NCBI GenBank assembly: GCA_946062035.1
Contig: CAMGTS010000043.1
Span: forward strand, 1-8,824
Direction: 5' to 3'
Source: an uncultured Bacteroidales bacterium
Lineage (GTDB): Bacteria; Bacteroidota; Bacteroidia; Bacteroidales; UBA932
Length of the DNA stretch: 8,824 bases
Position 1 is the first letter of the stretch. Each line of letters opens with the position of its first letter. The position numbers and the translations under genes are program-made. Below are positions 1 through 6,020 of the stretch, piece by piece. The notes below the pieces were generated by a model, which was given only the letters and a program-made list of their open reading frames with translations, was not told where the DNA came from and did not search any database.

Positions 1-54
1 AAACGTTTTGACAATTTCTCTGCTGAGGTGCAGCAATTATATGACGAAGTATAA
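1..54 (+). CDS. 3' end of an unidentified plus-strand gene (partial)
   Basis: The first 18 codons of the window read as an open frame, KRFDNFSAEVQQLYDEV followed by TAA at 52-54. The gene body lies upstream of the window, so no product can be named. Support comes from the strong inverted repeat that begins 3 nt after the stop and is followed by a T-rich stretch on this strand, as expected downstream of a gene. The visible tail is hydrophilic with mixed charge, which fits a soluble protein C-terminus or helix. It is convergent with the DUF4249 gene. The open frame is short enough to arise by chance, so confidence is modest. Confidence 0.4.
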   Translation, partial: KRFDNFSAEVQQLYDEV

Positions 55-56
55 AC

Positions 57-99
57 TTAGGGGGCTGTATCAAATGTAAACTCAGATACAGCCCCCTAA
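57..99. terminator. Probable bidirectional intrinsic terminator between convergent genes
   Basis: A perfect 15-bp inverted repeat pairs TTAGGGGGCTGTATC (57-71) with its complement at 85-99, leaving a 13-nt loop. The stem can extend by AAC/GTT (54-56 with 101-103) past one bulged A at 100. On the plus strand GTTTTGTATA follows, a short U-tract. On the minus strand the following sequence (AGTTTATACTT) is only moderately T-rich. It lies 3 nt after the plus-strand stop and about 30 nt after the minus-strand DUF4249 stop, so it probably serves both. Confidence 0.8.
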
Positions 100-127
100 A
101 GTTTTGTATATTCGATACGCTACTCTG

Positions 128-1141
128 CTATAGAGCAAAATCTTCAATCACTATTCTCCCCTGCGAACTGATTCCTCCTACTATGCCGAAACCGTTGTTT
201 ACGTTGTTGTATATTTGAACCCCTTCAGAGAACTCGTCGACCGCTGCTATACGGTCTAACTGAATAGATTTGAAGTAGTTGTATAATTCAGGCGTAATTG
301 ACTGAAGTTCAATACTTATTCCTCGTTGCGGAGTGGAGTAGTTAGAGCGTCTAAGACGTGATAGAACGGTAAATGTATACTCTTTCCCGTTGAAAAGGTG
401 GTCATCGAACACGTTTGAAAAACGGGCGCTCCACCCTCTGTATCCCTGCGTGATGTTTTCATCCAAAAAAATAGGGTCGTCAGATCTGAATACATCGTTG
501 CAGATATATGTGGCTGTGAAGCTGGCAAATCCTCTTACAACCAAACGATAATAATTCTTTTCATTTCCTGTATCGGTAATCTTAAGTGTTATTTGAGCGA
601 CAGTATTAATTCCAAGCTTATCGACCCATCCATCTGCATCGTCGTCTTTATCGTAGTGTAGTTCGTAGCCAAGAAGCTCCAATTTCTGAGGTGTAGGTAT
701 CACTGTTTGTGCAACTACCGGCTTTAGGTCTTCCGCCTCCACATGAAGCGAGATTTCGTCTCCCGCAACCGGAACATAATCGCTCTTGTAATTGTTGTTT
801 TTGGGGTCAAATGTCATGACGTATTGTCTGTCGCCGTTTACAGTGAGTCCTACAGTGGCGTCTTTTAATAAGGCATCCTTAATGTATAGGCTGTCATATA
901 GGTAGTCATACATCAGATAATCATCAGGGCTGATGGTTGGAATAACCTCTGTAAGTGCTTTTGCTTTGGATACTGACAGAGTGAACACAGTGTCCTTCGT
1001 GGCCAGGGCGTTCAATGTGATTCCCCTGAACCTGTCAAGATCCTTTTCATTGAATTTCAGATCCTTCTCGCAGCCTGTCAAGACCGGAAGAACTACCGAT
1101 ATTGCGATTATCGCGACTGTTATATTTACTATCCTTTTCAT
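128..1141 (-). CDS. DUF4249 domain lipoprotein, partner of a TonB-dependent receptor
   Basis: A 337-residue predicted lipoprotein. The N-terminus has basic residues, a hydrophobic stretch (about 4-20) and the lipobox LTGC at 21-24. Cys24 is followed by the charged EKDLK, resembling the acidic export signals that send Bacteroidetes lipoproteins to the cell surface. The rest is β-rich. Near the C-terminus, VQIYNNVNNGFGIVGG (308-323) matches the ending I know from DUF4249 proteins, where the chain closes with an Ile/Tyr-rich strand and a G-x-G-I-x-G-G turn. DUF4249 proteins are Bacteroidetes-specific and usually encoded directly after a TonB-dependent receptor; no precise biochemical role is established. 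Here the gene starts 4 nt after the receptor stop, so the two are almost certainly co-transcribed. By analogy with other receptor/lipoprotein pairs it probably caps the barrel or captures ligand at the surface. The ligand cannot be read from sequence. Confidence 0.9.
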   Translation of the reverse strand: MKRIVNITVAIIAISVVLPVLTGCEKDLKFNEKDLDRFRGITLNALATKDTVFTLSVSKAKALTEVIPTISPDDYLMYDYLYDSLYIKDALLKDATVGLTVNGDRQYVMTFDPKNNNYKSDYVPVAGDEISLHVEAEDLKPVVAQTVIPTPQKLELLGYELHYDKDDDADGWVDKLGINTVAQITLKITDTGNEKNYYRLVVRGFASFTATYICNDVFRSDDPIFLDENITQGYRGWSARFSNVFDDHLFNGKEYTFTVLSRLRRSNYSTPQRGISIELQSITPELYNYFKSIQLDRIAAVDEFSEGVQIYNNVNNGFGIVGGISSQGRIVIEDFAL

Positions 1142-1145
1142 ATTG

Positions 1146-3752
1146 TCAGAATTTTACTGTAAGGTTCAGGGACGGCATGAACGGGAACATGCATAATCCT
1201 CTTAATTTCAAATTACTTGTCACGCCTGTATAGTCATATCCCGTATATACATTGCTGACATTCATCCTGTTGTATACGTTGTAGATTGTCAGTCCTAAAA
1301 TCAGCTCAGGCTTGCCTATCTTCGCCGAATAGTTAAACCCTATATCCAGGTGATGGCTGTCCGGCAACTTGTAACCGTTACGCTCGGTAAAAGTCATATA
1401 TCTGCCGAATTTGTAGAAAAACGGATCTCCCACTTTATCGATTGGTAATATCACGTTGCCGCGATGCTCATCATCTGCGTCAAAATATCCTTCGTATTCG
1501 TTAATCTGCCCCCCATACATTGCTGTCGTTGATACTACACCTCTTCTGCCGGTCATGTAGCTCCAAGATGCTGTAATCTCCCAATGTTCGTTGAAGCGGT
1601 GCGATACGTATACATTTATTGTGTTCCTTCTGTCGTTGCCATCGTAGAAAGTTTCACCATTGCTAATTATCTGCCCCGGTTTGTCATATTTGCGTAGCGA
1701 CTTCGCCCAGGTGTAGCTTACCCACCCGTTGGTCTTTCCTGTCTTTTTCTGAAGCAGGAACTCCACTCCGTAGGACTTGCCTTTTCCTACCGCCACTTTG
1801 CTTTCCCAGTCCCCCGTGGCGGACATGTATGAAGAACCTTCTTTGTAGTCTAATGTGTTGTCGGTCAGCTTGTAGTAACCTTCCACCGAGGCCGTAATAC
1901 TTCGTCCGAAGTCATAGCTGAACCCTGCCGCGAACTGGTCGCCTTTCATCAGCGGTATGTCTTTCGTGGCGGGAACCCACAGGTCTGACGGCATGATGAG
2001 GTTGCTGCTGCTGAGCAGGTGGATGCCCTGTGACATACGGGTGTATGAGAGTTTGAGGGACATATCACCGGTGAGCAGGTAGCGCAACGATAGTCTCGGC
2101 TCTATGGAGTGGTAGGTCTTTCCTTTGACGCTGTAAAAAGCGTATCGCACGCCGATATCGGCTTTCAACCGTCTGCAGATGCTCCAGTCGTCTTCAAGAT
2201 AGAGAGATAAAGTCCTCAAGTCTTGATTATGCCCAAGGGTCGTATCTACTGACTGGTTAATTTCAGAGTACTCCATAGTGCTTGTATTCAGATTCTTACT
2301 GTAGCGGTATCTGTAGACATCCACAGTCGGTGAAAGTTCCTGAAGCGAGAACTTTGTCCCCCAACGGATGTTGTGCCTGTCGCTTTGCCTGAGGTTGAAG
2401 TCTATCGTCAAAGCCCCGTCAGTTATGCCTGAGTTGTATTGCGCATAGTTCTCCTCCTCGTAGAAATCAAGCAGCTTGCCTCTGTACATAGTCTCCAATT
2501 CCGAAATGGTGGTTTTATTATGTACATTAGTGCCCATCTTTAGTTTGTAGTCATAGCTGCTGTAGCTCAGGTTTGTGTTGACCGAAAATCTCTCATTGAA
2601 AGAGTGGGTCCAGAAAAGGCTTGATACAAGATTGCCCCAGTTGTTGTCCGTGGATGTGCTTCTTGATTTGTTATAGTACACCTTCAAGATATGAAAAGCG
2701 CCATTCTCGTCTTGAATCTGTTTGTTACCGTCATATTTGCCTTTGTTTGATGACGGTGCGTTGTCGTTCACATCCTTGCCCCAGTAGAACACGGCGGAGA
2801 TCTTGTCTCTGTCGGAGAACCTGTGTGTTATCTTCGCGCCGATGTCATAGTAGTTCATGTCGGTATACGGTCTCATCGCCTCGGGCTTGTCGTATAAATC
2901 CTTCAGTGCGGGCTGGACTATGGCATCGAAGTATGATGCCCTTGCGGCGATGTTAAAGGAGGTAGTTCCCTTGCGTATAGGCCCCTCAACCTGCACCCTT
3001 GACGAAAGCAGCCCTACACTGGCCAGGCCGTGGTATTTTTCGAAGTCCCCCTCCTTCAACCCGATGTCGAGTATGCTCGACAGTCTCGCCCCGTAGCGTG
3101 CCGGGAACGCTCCCTTGTAGAAGCTGATGCGCTCGATCATGTCTGGGTTGAGAGCGGAGACGAACCCCTTCAGGTGCTCCGCGTTGTAGAGCGTTGATCC
3201 GTCGAGCATGATGAGGTTCTCGTCGTATTTGCCTCCTCTGACGAGGAAGCCGGATTTGCCCTCCCCTGCGGGCTGCACACCCGGCAGCTTCTGAAGCGCC
3301 TTCATCACGTCCACCTCTCCGAAAACTGCGGGGAGCGCCTTGACCTGGTCTATCGGGACATCGATGGCGCTCATCTGTGAGCTTTTGGCTCCGAAGTCCC
3401 GTCGTGAGGCGTAGACCTTGATGTCCGGCAGACGGTTGTCCTGGGCGAGCGCGATGCGTAGTATGGTGTCCTCGGTGGCGGTCAGGCTGACAGTGCGCGT
3501 GTCATATCCCACGAAGCTGACGCTGAAAGAGACGCTTCTCCCTTTCTGTACGCTGAACTTGAAATATCCCTTGCTGTCCGCGGTCTCGCCGAACTTGTCC
3601 TTGCCGATGTATATGTTCGCACCCTCAAGCGGTGTTCCCGTTACGCTGTCGGTTACGTACCCCGAGACGGCGACCGTCTGCGCATGAGATTGCGGGCTTC
3701 CCGTCAGCATTATCGCTGTCATAAGCGCAAACAAATAAAGTATTCTTTTCAT
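1146..3752 (-). CDS. TonB-dependent outer-membrane receptor with carboxypeptidase-regulatory-like N-terminal domain
   Basis: An 868-residue outer-membrane active transporter. In order: signal peptide (1-24, cleavage after SHA); carboxypeptidase-D-regulatory-like β-sandwich (about 27-103; VSGYVTDSVTGTPLEGANIY, then GYFKFSV and SFVGYDTR); a short TonB-box-like stretch (LPDIKVYA, 108-115); plug domain (about 126-232, with DVMKALQKLPGVQ, FLVRGGKYDENLIMLDG and RISFYKGAFPARYGARLSS); then a roughly 630-residue C-terminal β-barrel ending in Phe (NLTVKF), the usual outer-membrane signature. Energy would come from TonB-ExbB-ExbD. It lacks the SusC-type plug signature and has no neighbouring SusD, so it is not a polysaccharide-utilisation SusCD pair. 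It also lacks a SecA-type N-terminal signalling extension. The DUF4249 partner starts 4 nt downstream, and a 76-codon ORF ends 32 nt upstream. The ATG at 3752 is preceded by an A-rich leader (AAAAAAATAAACACT), typical of Bacteroidetes. The substrate is unknown. The first ~750 nt of the gene are clearly richer in G+C than most of the barrel. Confidence 0.95.
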   Translation of the reverse strand: MKRILYLFALMTAIMLTGSPQSHAQTVAVSGYVTDSVTGTPLEGANIYIGKDKFGETADSKGYFKFSVQKGRSVSFSVSFVGYDTRTVSLTATEDTILRIALAQDNRLPDIKVYASRRDFGAKSSQMSAIDVPIDQVKALPAVFGEVDVMKALQKLPGVQPAGEGKSGFLVRGGKYDENLIMLDGSTLYNAEHLKGFVSALNPDMIERISFYKGAFPARYGARLSSILDIGLKEGDFEKYHGLASVGLLSSRVQVEGPIRKGTTSFNIAARASYFDAIVQPALKDLYDKPEAMRPYTDMNYYDIGAKITHRFSDRDKISAVFYWGKDVNDNAPSSNKGKYDGNKQIQDENGAFHILKVYYNKSRSTSTDNNWGNLVSSLFWTHSFNERFSVNTNLSYSSYDYKLKMGTNVHNKTTISELETMYRGKLLDFYEEENYAQYNSGITDGALTIDFNLRQSDRHNIRWGTKFSLQELSPTVDVYRYRYSKNLNTSTMEYSEINQSVDTTLGHNQDLRTLSLYLEDDWSICRRLKADIGVRYAFYSVKGKTYHSIEPRLSLRYLLTGDMSLKLSYTRMSQGIHLLSSSNLIMPSDLWVPATKDIPLMKGDQFAAGFSYDFGRSITASVEGYYKLTDNTLDYKEGSSYMSATGDWESKVAVGKGKSYGVEFLLQKKTGKTNGWVSYTWAKSLRKYDKPGQIISNGETFYDGNDRRNTINVYVSHRFNEHWEITASWSYMTGRRGVVSTTAMYGGQINEYEGYFDADDEHRGNVILPIDKVGDPFFYKFGRYMTFTERNGYKLPDSHHLDIGFNYSAKIGKPELILGLTIYNVYNRMNVSNVYTGYDYTGVTSNLKLRGLCMFPFMPSLNLTVKF

Positions 3753-3784
3753 AGTGTTTATTTTTTTAGATGCAAAATATCACT

Positions 3785-4015
3785 CTATTCCACTACCGGT
3801 TCAAACCAGAAGGTGGCGACGGTCTCACCGCTTGTCAGTCTGAAGTAACAATAAACCTCAAAAATACCGGCCTGTTTGAATTTGATGTCTGCGGCATAGC
3901 CTGATTTATGTATCTCTACTATATTGGTGTTGTTTGTAATATCATTTCCTTTTGCATTTATTACGCTCCATGAATTCGATACGAACGCTCCTTGCGGCAG
4001 CTGCTGTTGGCTCAT
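3785..4015 (-). CDS. Small β-rich ORF overlapping the upstream lipoprotein gene; possible detached C-terminal domain
   Basis: A 76-codon frame whose ATG (4013-4015) overlaps the TGA of the preceding lipoprotein gene as ATGA; it ends 32 nt before the receptor start. I do not recognise a named family. The sequence alternates polar and hydrophobic residues with a Gly/Asn turn, SWSVINAKGNDITNNTN, and ends GIFEVYCYFRLTSGETVATF, reading like the last strands of an Ig/PKD-type extracellular β-sandwich. It has no signal peptide or lipobox of its own, which is odd for such a domain. Either it is made by translational coupling and stays in the cytoplasm, or it is the C-terminal part of the preceding secreted lipoprotein separated by a frameshift or deletion. 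In its own frame a TGA lies at 4031-4033, so this ATG is the only good start. Confidence 0.55.
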   Translation of the reverse strand: MSQQQLPQGAFVSNSWSVINAKGNDITNNTNIVEIHKSGYAADIKFKQAGIFEVYCYFRLTSGETVATFWFEPVVE

Positions 4016-4533
4016 GGACGGAGAATATTTTCAATAAATCCCACATGGACAAGATTAAGATTATGTCTCGATAAAGTAGTCTTTGCATTGTTTGCTGACG
4101 CTTTCTCCGCGATAGCGTCAATGTCCATTTTTTCGTAAAATGAGATGAGTTCTTCAGCGGCATCAGACCTTTTCTGAAGTTCTGCAAAACCATTGAATCC
4201 GTCCATTATGGCCTTGATGCCCTTTAGCTTGTCATCATAGGCTATATAATTGACACTAAGCGGATAGTCCATGCAGATTCGGACAAGTTCGTCTGTCGGT
4301 ATCTTTGAAAGGATGTCAGTTGGTATCTGGCATGCATCCAACATTTCTTTCAAACTTTGATAAGTTCTCCAGTTCTCTGGATTGGTAATCGAATCGAACG
4401 AGAAGTGTGGAGTTTCTGCAATACGGGTCCTTTTAGTCAATGATTCTATAGTAGAATTTTCTAAAGGATTCTCGTGCTTGTCACATGCGCATAGTATAGA
4501 AAGCAGAATGATGATAGAGAAAATAGTTTTCAT
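4012..4533 (-). CDS. Small Bacteroidales lipoprotein of unknown function, possibly truncated
   Basis: A 173-residue protein with a lipoprotein signal: hydrophobic stretch 4-13 and lipobox LCAC (14-17), Cys17 followed by DKHE. The mature part contains SLKEMLDACQIPTDILSKIP, then TDELVRICMDYPL and a D-x-F-N-G-F segment. I recall this pattern (a Cys-Gln-Ile-Pro motif, a Cys-x-x-Tyr-Pro-Leu motif, then a F-N-G-F motif) from secreted or lipid-anchored Bacteroides proteins with no assigned function. The product then breaks off in a low-complexity stretch (AIAEKASANNAKTTLSRH) and ends at NILRP, shorter than I would expect. It is the first gene of the cluster leading to the receptor and DUF4249 genes, so it may belong to the same cell-surface system. 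Its TGA overlaps the start of the next ORF. The ATG start places the signal peptide correctly. Confidence 0.75.
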   Translation of the reverse strand: MKTIFSIIILLSILCACDKHENPLENSTIESLTKRTRIAETPHFSFDSITNPENWRTYQSLKEMLDACQIPTDILSKIPTDELVRICMDYPLSVNYIAYDDKLKGIKAIMDGFNGFAELQKRSDAAEELISFYEKMDIDAIAEKASANNAKTTLSRHNLNLVHVGFIENILRP

Positions 4534-4632
4534 AGTAAGAATGTTTCAAGTTCAGTATGTGAGTTAAAAAAATATTATCCGAATGTGCAAGAACTTTAAA
4601 AATAATATAGATGAGAAAAGACTATCTAAAAA

Positions 4633-4666
4633 ACGACACCTGCTACATTTCTGTAGCAGGTGTCGT
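4633..4666 (-). terminator. Intrinsic terminator of the transporter-pepT unit
   Basis: A perfect 15-bp stem pairs ACGACACCTGCTACA (4633-4647) with its complement (4652-4666) around the 4-nt loop TTTC as read on the plus strand. Read on the minus strand it is followed at once by six T residues (A-run 4628-4633 on the plus strand). It lies about 65 nt after the pepT stop. This is a textbook factor-independent terminator and separates the peptide unit from the lipoprotein/receptor cluster, which therefore needs its own promoter between about 4534 and 4630. I saw no convincing TAnnTTTG/TTTG pair there; TATTTTTT is the nearest -7 match. Confidence 0.92.
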
Positions 4667-4731
4667 CTTATAACTAAATTAAAGTGCGATTCTTTTAGCG
4701 CAATATCTAAGGAATCTGATTCCTGACGGGG

Positions 4732-5961
4732 TTATTTGCCGGCGGCGAGTTTTACAATGTTGAGGATGACCTCTGTGGCTTTCTCCATACTTTCAACCGG
4801 GACGTACTCTAACTTGCCGTGGAAATTAAGTCCTCCTGCAAAGATGTTCGGGCATGGGAGGCCTCGGAATGAGAGCATCGCACCGTCTGTGCCACCACGG
4901 ATTGGTTGAATCTTCGCCTTGATTCCCGCCATCTCCATTGCATCTATAGCCTGTTGTACTATATAGTATTTAGGTGCGACAATCTTTTTCATGTTGTAGT
5001 ACTGGTCCTTGACTGTAATTGTCGCGGTGCCTTTGCCGTACTTCTTGTTGATTTTGGCTTCAATGCTCTTTATCAGCTTCTTGCGTGCATTGAATTTGGC
5101 AGTGTCGTGATCTCTTATAATGTATGATATCTGGGCTTTCTCTACGCTTCCGCTAATTCCCACAATATGGAAGAATCCTTCATAACCGCTTGTGTGCTCA
5201 GGTCTCTCAAGGGGCGGAAGCATTGAAATAATCTCGTTCGCTACAAGTATGGCGTTGACCATCTTGTCTTTGGCGTAACCCGGATGGATGTTGCATCCCT
5301 GAATTTCTATTTTAGCCGAAGCCGCATTGAAATTCTCATATTCTAACTCTCCGATCGCACCGCCGTCCATAGTGTATGCGTAGTCCGCTCCGAATTCCTT
5401 TACATCGAAGTTTTCAACGCCTCGCCCGACTTCTTCATCAGGAGTGAACGATATCTTTATAGTACCATGCTTGAATTCAGGATGTTGCACCATATATTCA
5501 GCGGCGCACATTATCTCTGCCACTCCCGCTTTATCGTCTGCGCCGAGGAGAGTTGTGCCGTCGGTAGTAATCAGTGTCTGCCCCTTATACTCCTTGAGTT
5601 CCGGGAAAACTTTGGTTGAAAGTTTTACTCCGAGTTCTTTATTGAGTGTAATATCCTTGCCGTCATAATTTTCATGGATTTGAGGTTTGATGTCTTTTCC
5701 GCTTGCGTCCGGCGCAGTATCTACGTGGGCTATAAAACCTACAACGGGAAGTTCCTTTTTTGTCTTGATATTCGATGGTATTGTAGCCGTCAGTACCCCT
5801 TTAGGTGAAAGTGACACTTTTAATTTCATGGCTTTCAGCTCCTTGACTAACAGTTTCAAAAGATCCAATTGTCTTTTAGTGCTTGGAGCTGTTGAGGATT
5901 CTTCATCTGAAGTTGTCCATACTCCTACGTATCTGAGGAATTTCTCCTGAACTTTTTGCGT
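4732..5961 (-). CDS. pepT: Peptidase T (tripeptide aminopeptidase), non-canonical ACG start proposed
   Basis: A cytoplasmic M20-family dizinc aminopeptidase that removes the N-terminal residue from tripeptides. With the start proposed here it has 409 residues (E. coli PepT has 408). The metal-site motifs are present: HVD in FIAHVDTAPD (His79, Asp81), GADDKAG (Asp142), TPDEEVG (Glu176 and Glu177), TMDGG (Asp199) and NFHGK (His381). They match the known Salmonella PepT ligands and catalytic pair within three positions. RGGTDGA and GLPCPNIFAGG are also typical. The start is unusual: the first ATG/GTG/TTG-type codon in frame is TTG at 5868, which gives 378 residues and removes the conserved N-terminus. 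The frame upstream encodes QEKFLRYVGVW, then TTSDEES and APSTKRQ, clearly PepT-like. ACG at 5961, two codons after an in-frame TAG, restores full length. It lies 59 nt downstream of the oligopeptide transporter gene and is followed by a strong terminator, so it is the last gene of that operon. Function is certain; the start is inferred. Confidence 0.93.
   Translation of the reverse strand, partial: TQKVQEKFLRYVGVWTTSDEESSTAPSTKRQLDLLKLLVKELKAMKLKVSLSPKGVLTATIPSNIKTKKELPVVGFIAHVDTAPDASGKDIKPQIHENYDGKDITLNKELGVKLSTKVFPELKEYKGQTLITTDGTTLLGADDKAGVAEIMCAAEYMVQHPEFKHGTIKISFTPDEEVGRGVENFDVKEFGADYAYTMDGGAIGELEYENFNAASAKIEIQGCNIHPGYAKDKMVNAILVANEIISMLPPLERPEHTSGYEGFFHIVGISGSVEKAQISYIIRDHDTAKFNARKKLIKSIEAKINKKYGKGTATITVKDQYYNMKKIVAPKYYIVQQAIDAMEMAGIKAKIQPIRGGTDGAMLSFRGLPCPNIFAGGLNFHGKLEYVPVESMEKATEVILNIVKLAAGK
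5959..5961 (-). other. Putative non-AUG (ACG) start codon of pepT
   Basis: The open frame is closed by TAG at 5965-5967 and reads AAT ACG CAA AAA GTT CAG from there, with no ATG, GTG or TTG until TTG at 5868. A single C-to-T change would turn ACG into ATG and give MQKVQEKFLRYV, an ordinary PepT start. The leader (AACAAACTATTAGAAT) is A-rich, as is usual for initiation in this phylum. Alternatives are a base-calling error, a recent start-codon mutation, or initiation at TTG with a shortened enzyme. Confidence 0.6.
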
Positions 5962-6020
5962 ATTCTAATAGTTTGTTTTCTAGTTTTTTTATCTTGCCGC
6001 TGCTGTTGTGCGATTGTTTG

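Noticed and set aside
2621..3096. Two plus-strand open frames (2621-2956 and 2857-3096) inside the receptor gene
   Set aside because: They lie fully antisense to a well-supported receptor gene and have skewed Cys/Ser/Arg composition typical of antisense frames in GC-rich coding DNA.
1146..3752. SusC-type receptor of a polysaccharide utilisation locus
   Set aside because: No SusD partner, no glycan-degrading enzymes, and the plug lacks the SusC signature; the neighbour is DUF4249 instead.
3942..4193. Third-frame 83-codon ORF across the lipoprotein/76-codon junction
   Set aside because: It overlaps both other ORFs, has very basic, low-quality composition and no family resemblance. It is best explained as a shadow frame.
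4534..4632. Promoter for the lipoprotein/receptor cluster
   Set aside because: A promoter is expected here because of the upstream terminator, but no TAnnTTTG with a properly spaced TTTG is visible; TATTTTTT without a -33 partner is not enough to call.
4710..4724. Small palindrome AGGAATCTGATTCCT between pepT and its terminator
   Set aside because: A 6-bp stem with a 3-nt loop and no T-tract is too weak to call a terminator or site; the strong terminator lies just downstream.
5866..5868. TTG as the pepT start
   Set aside because: It would discard 31 residues that clearly match the conserved PepT N-terminus and give an enzyme shorter than the family. It is kept only as a fallback start.
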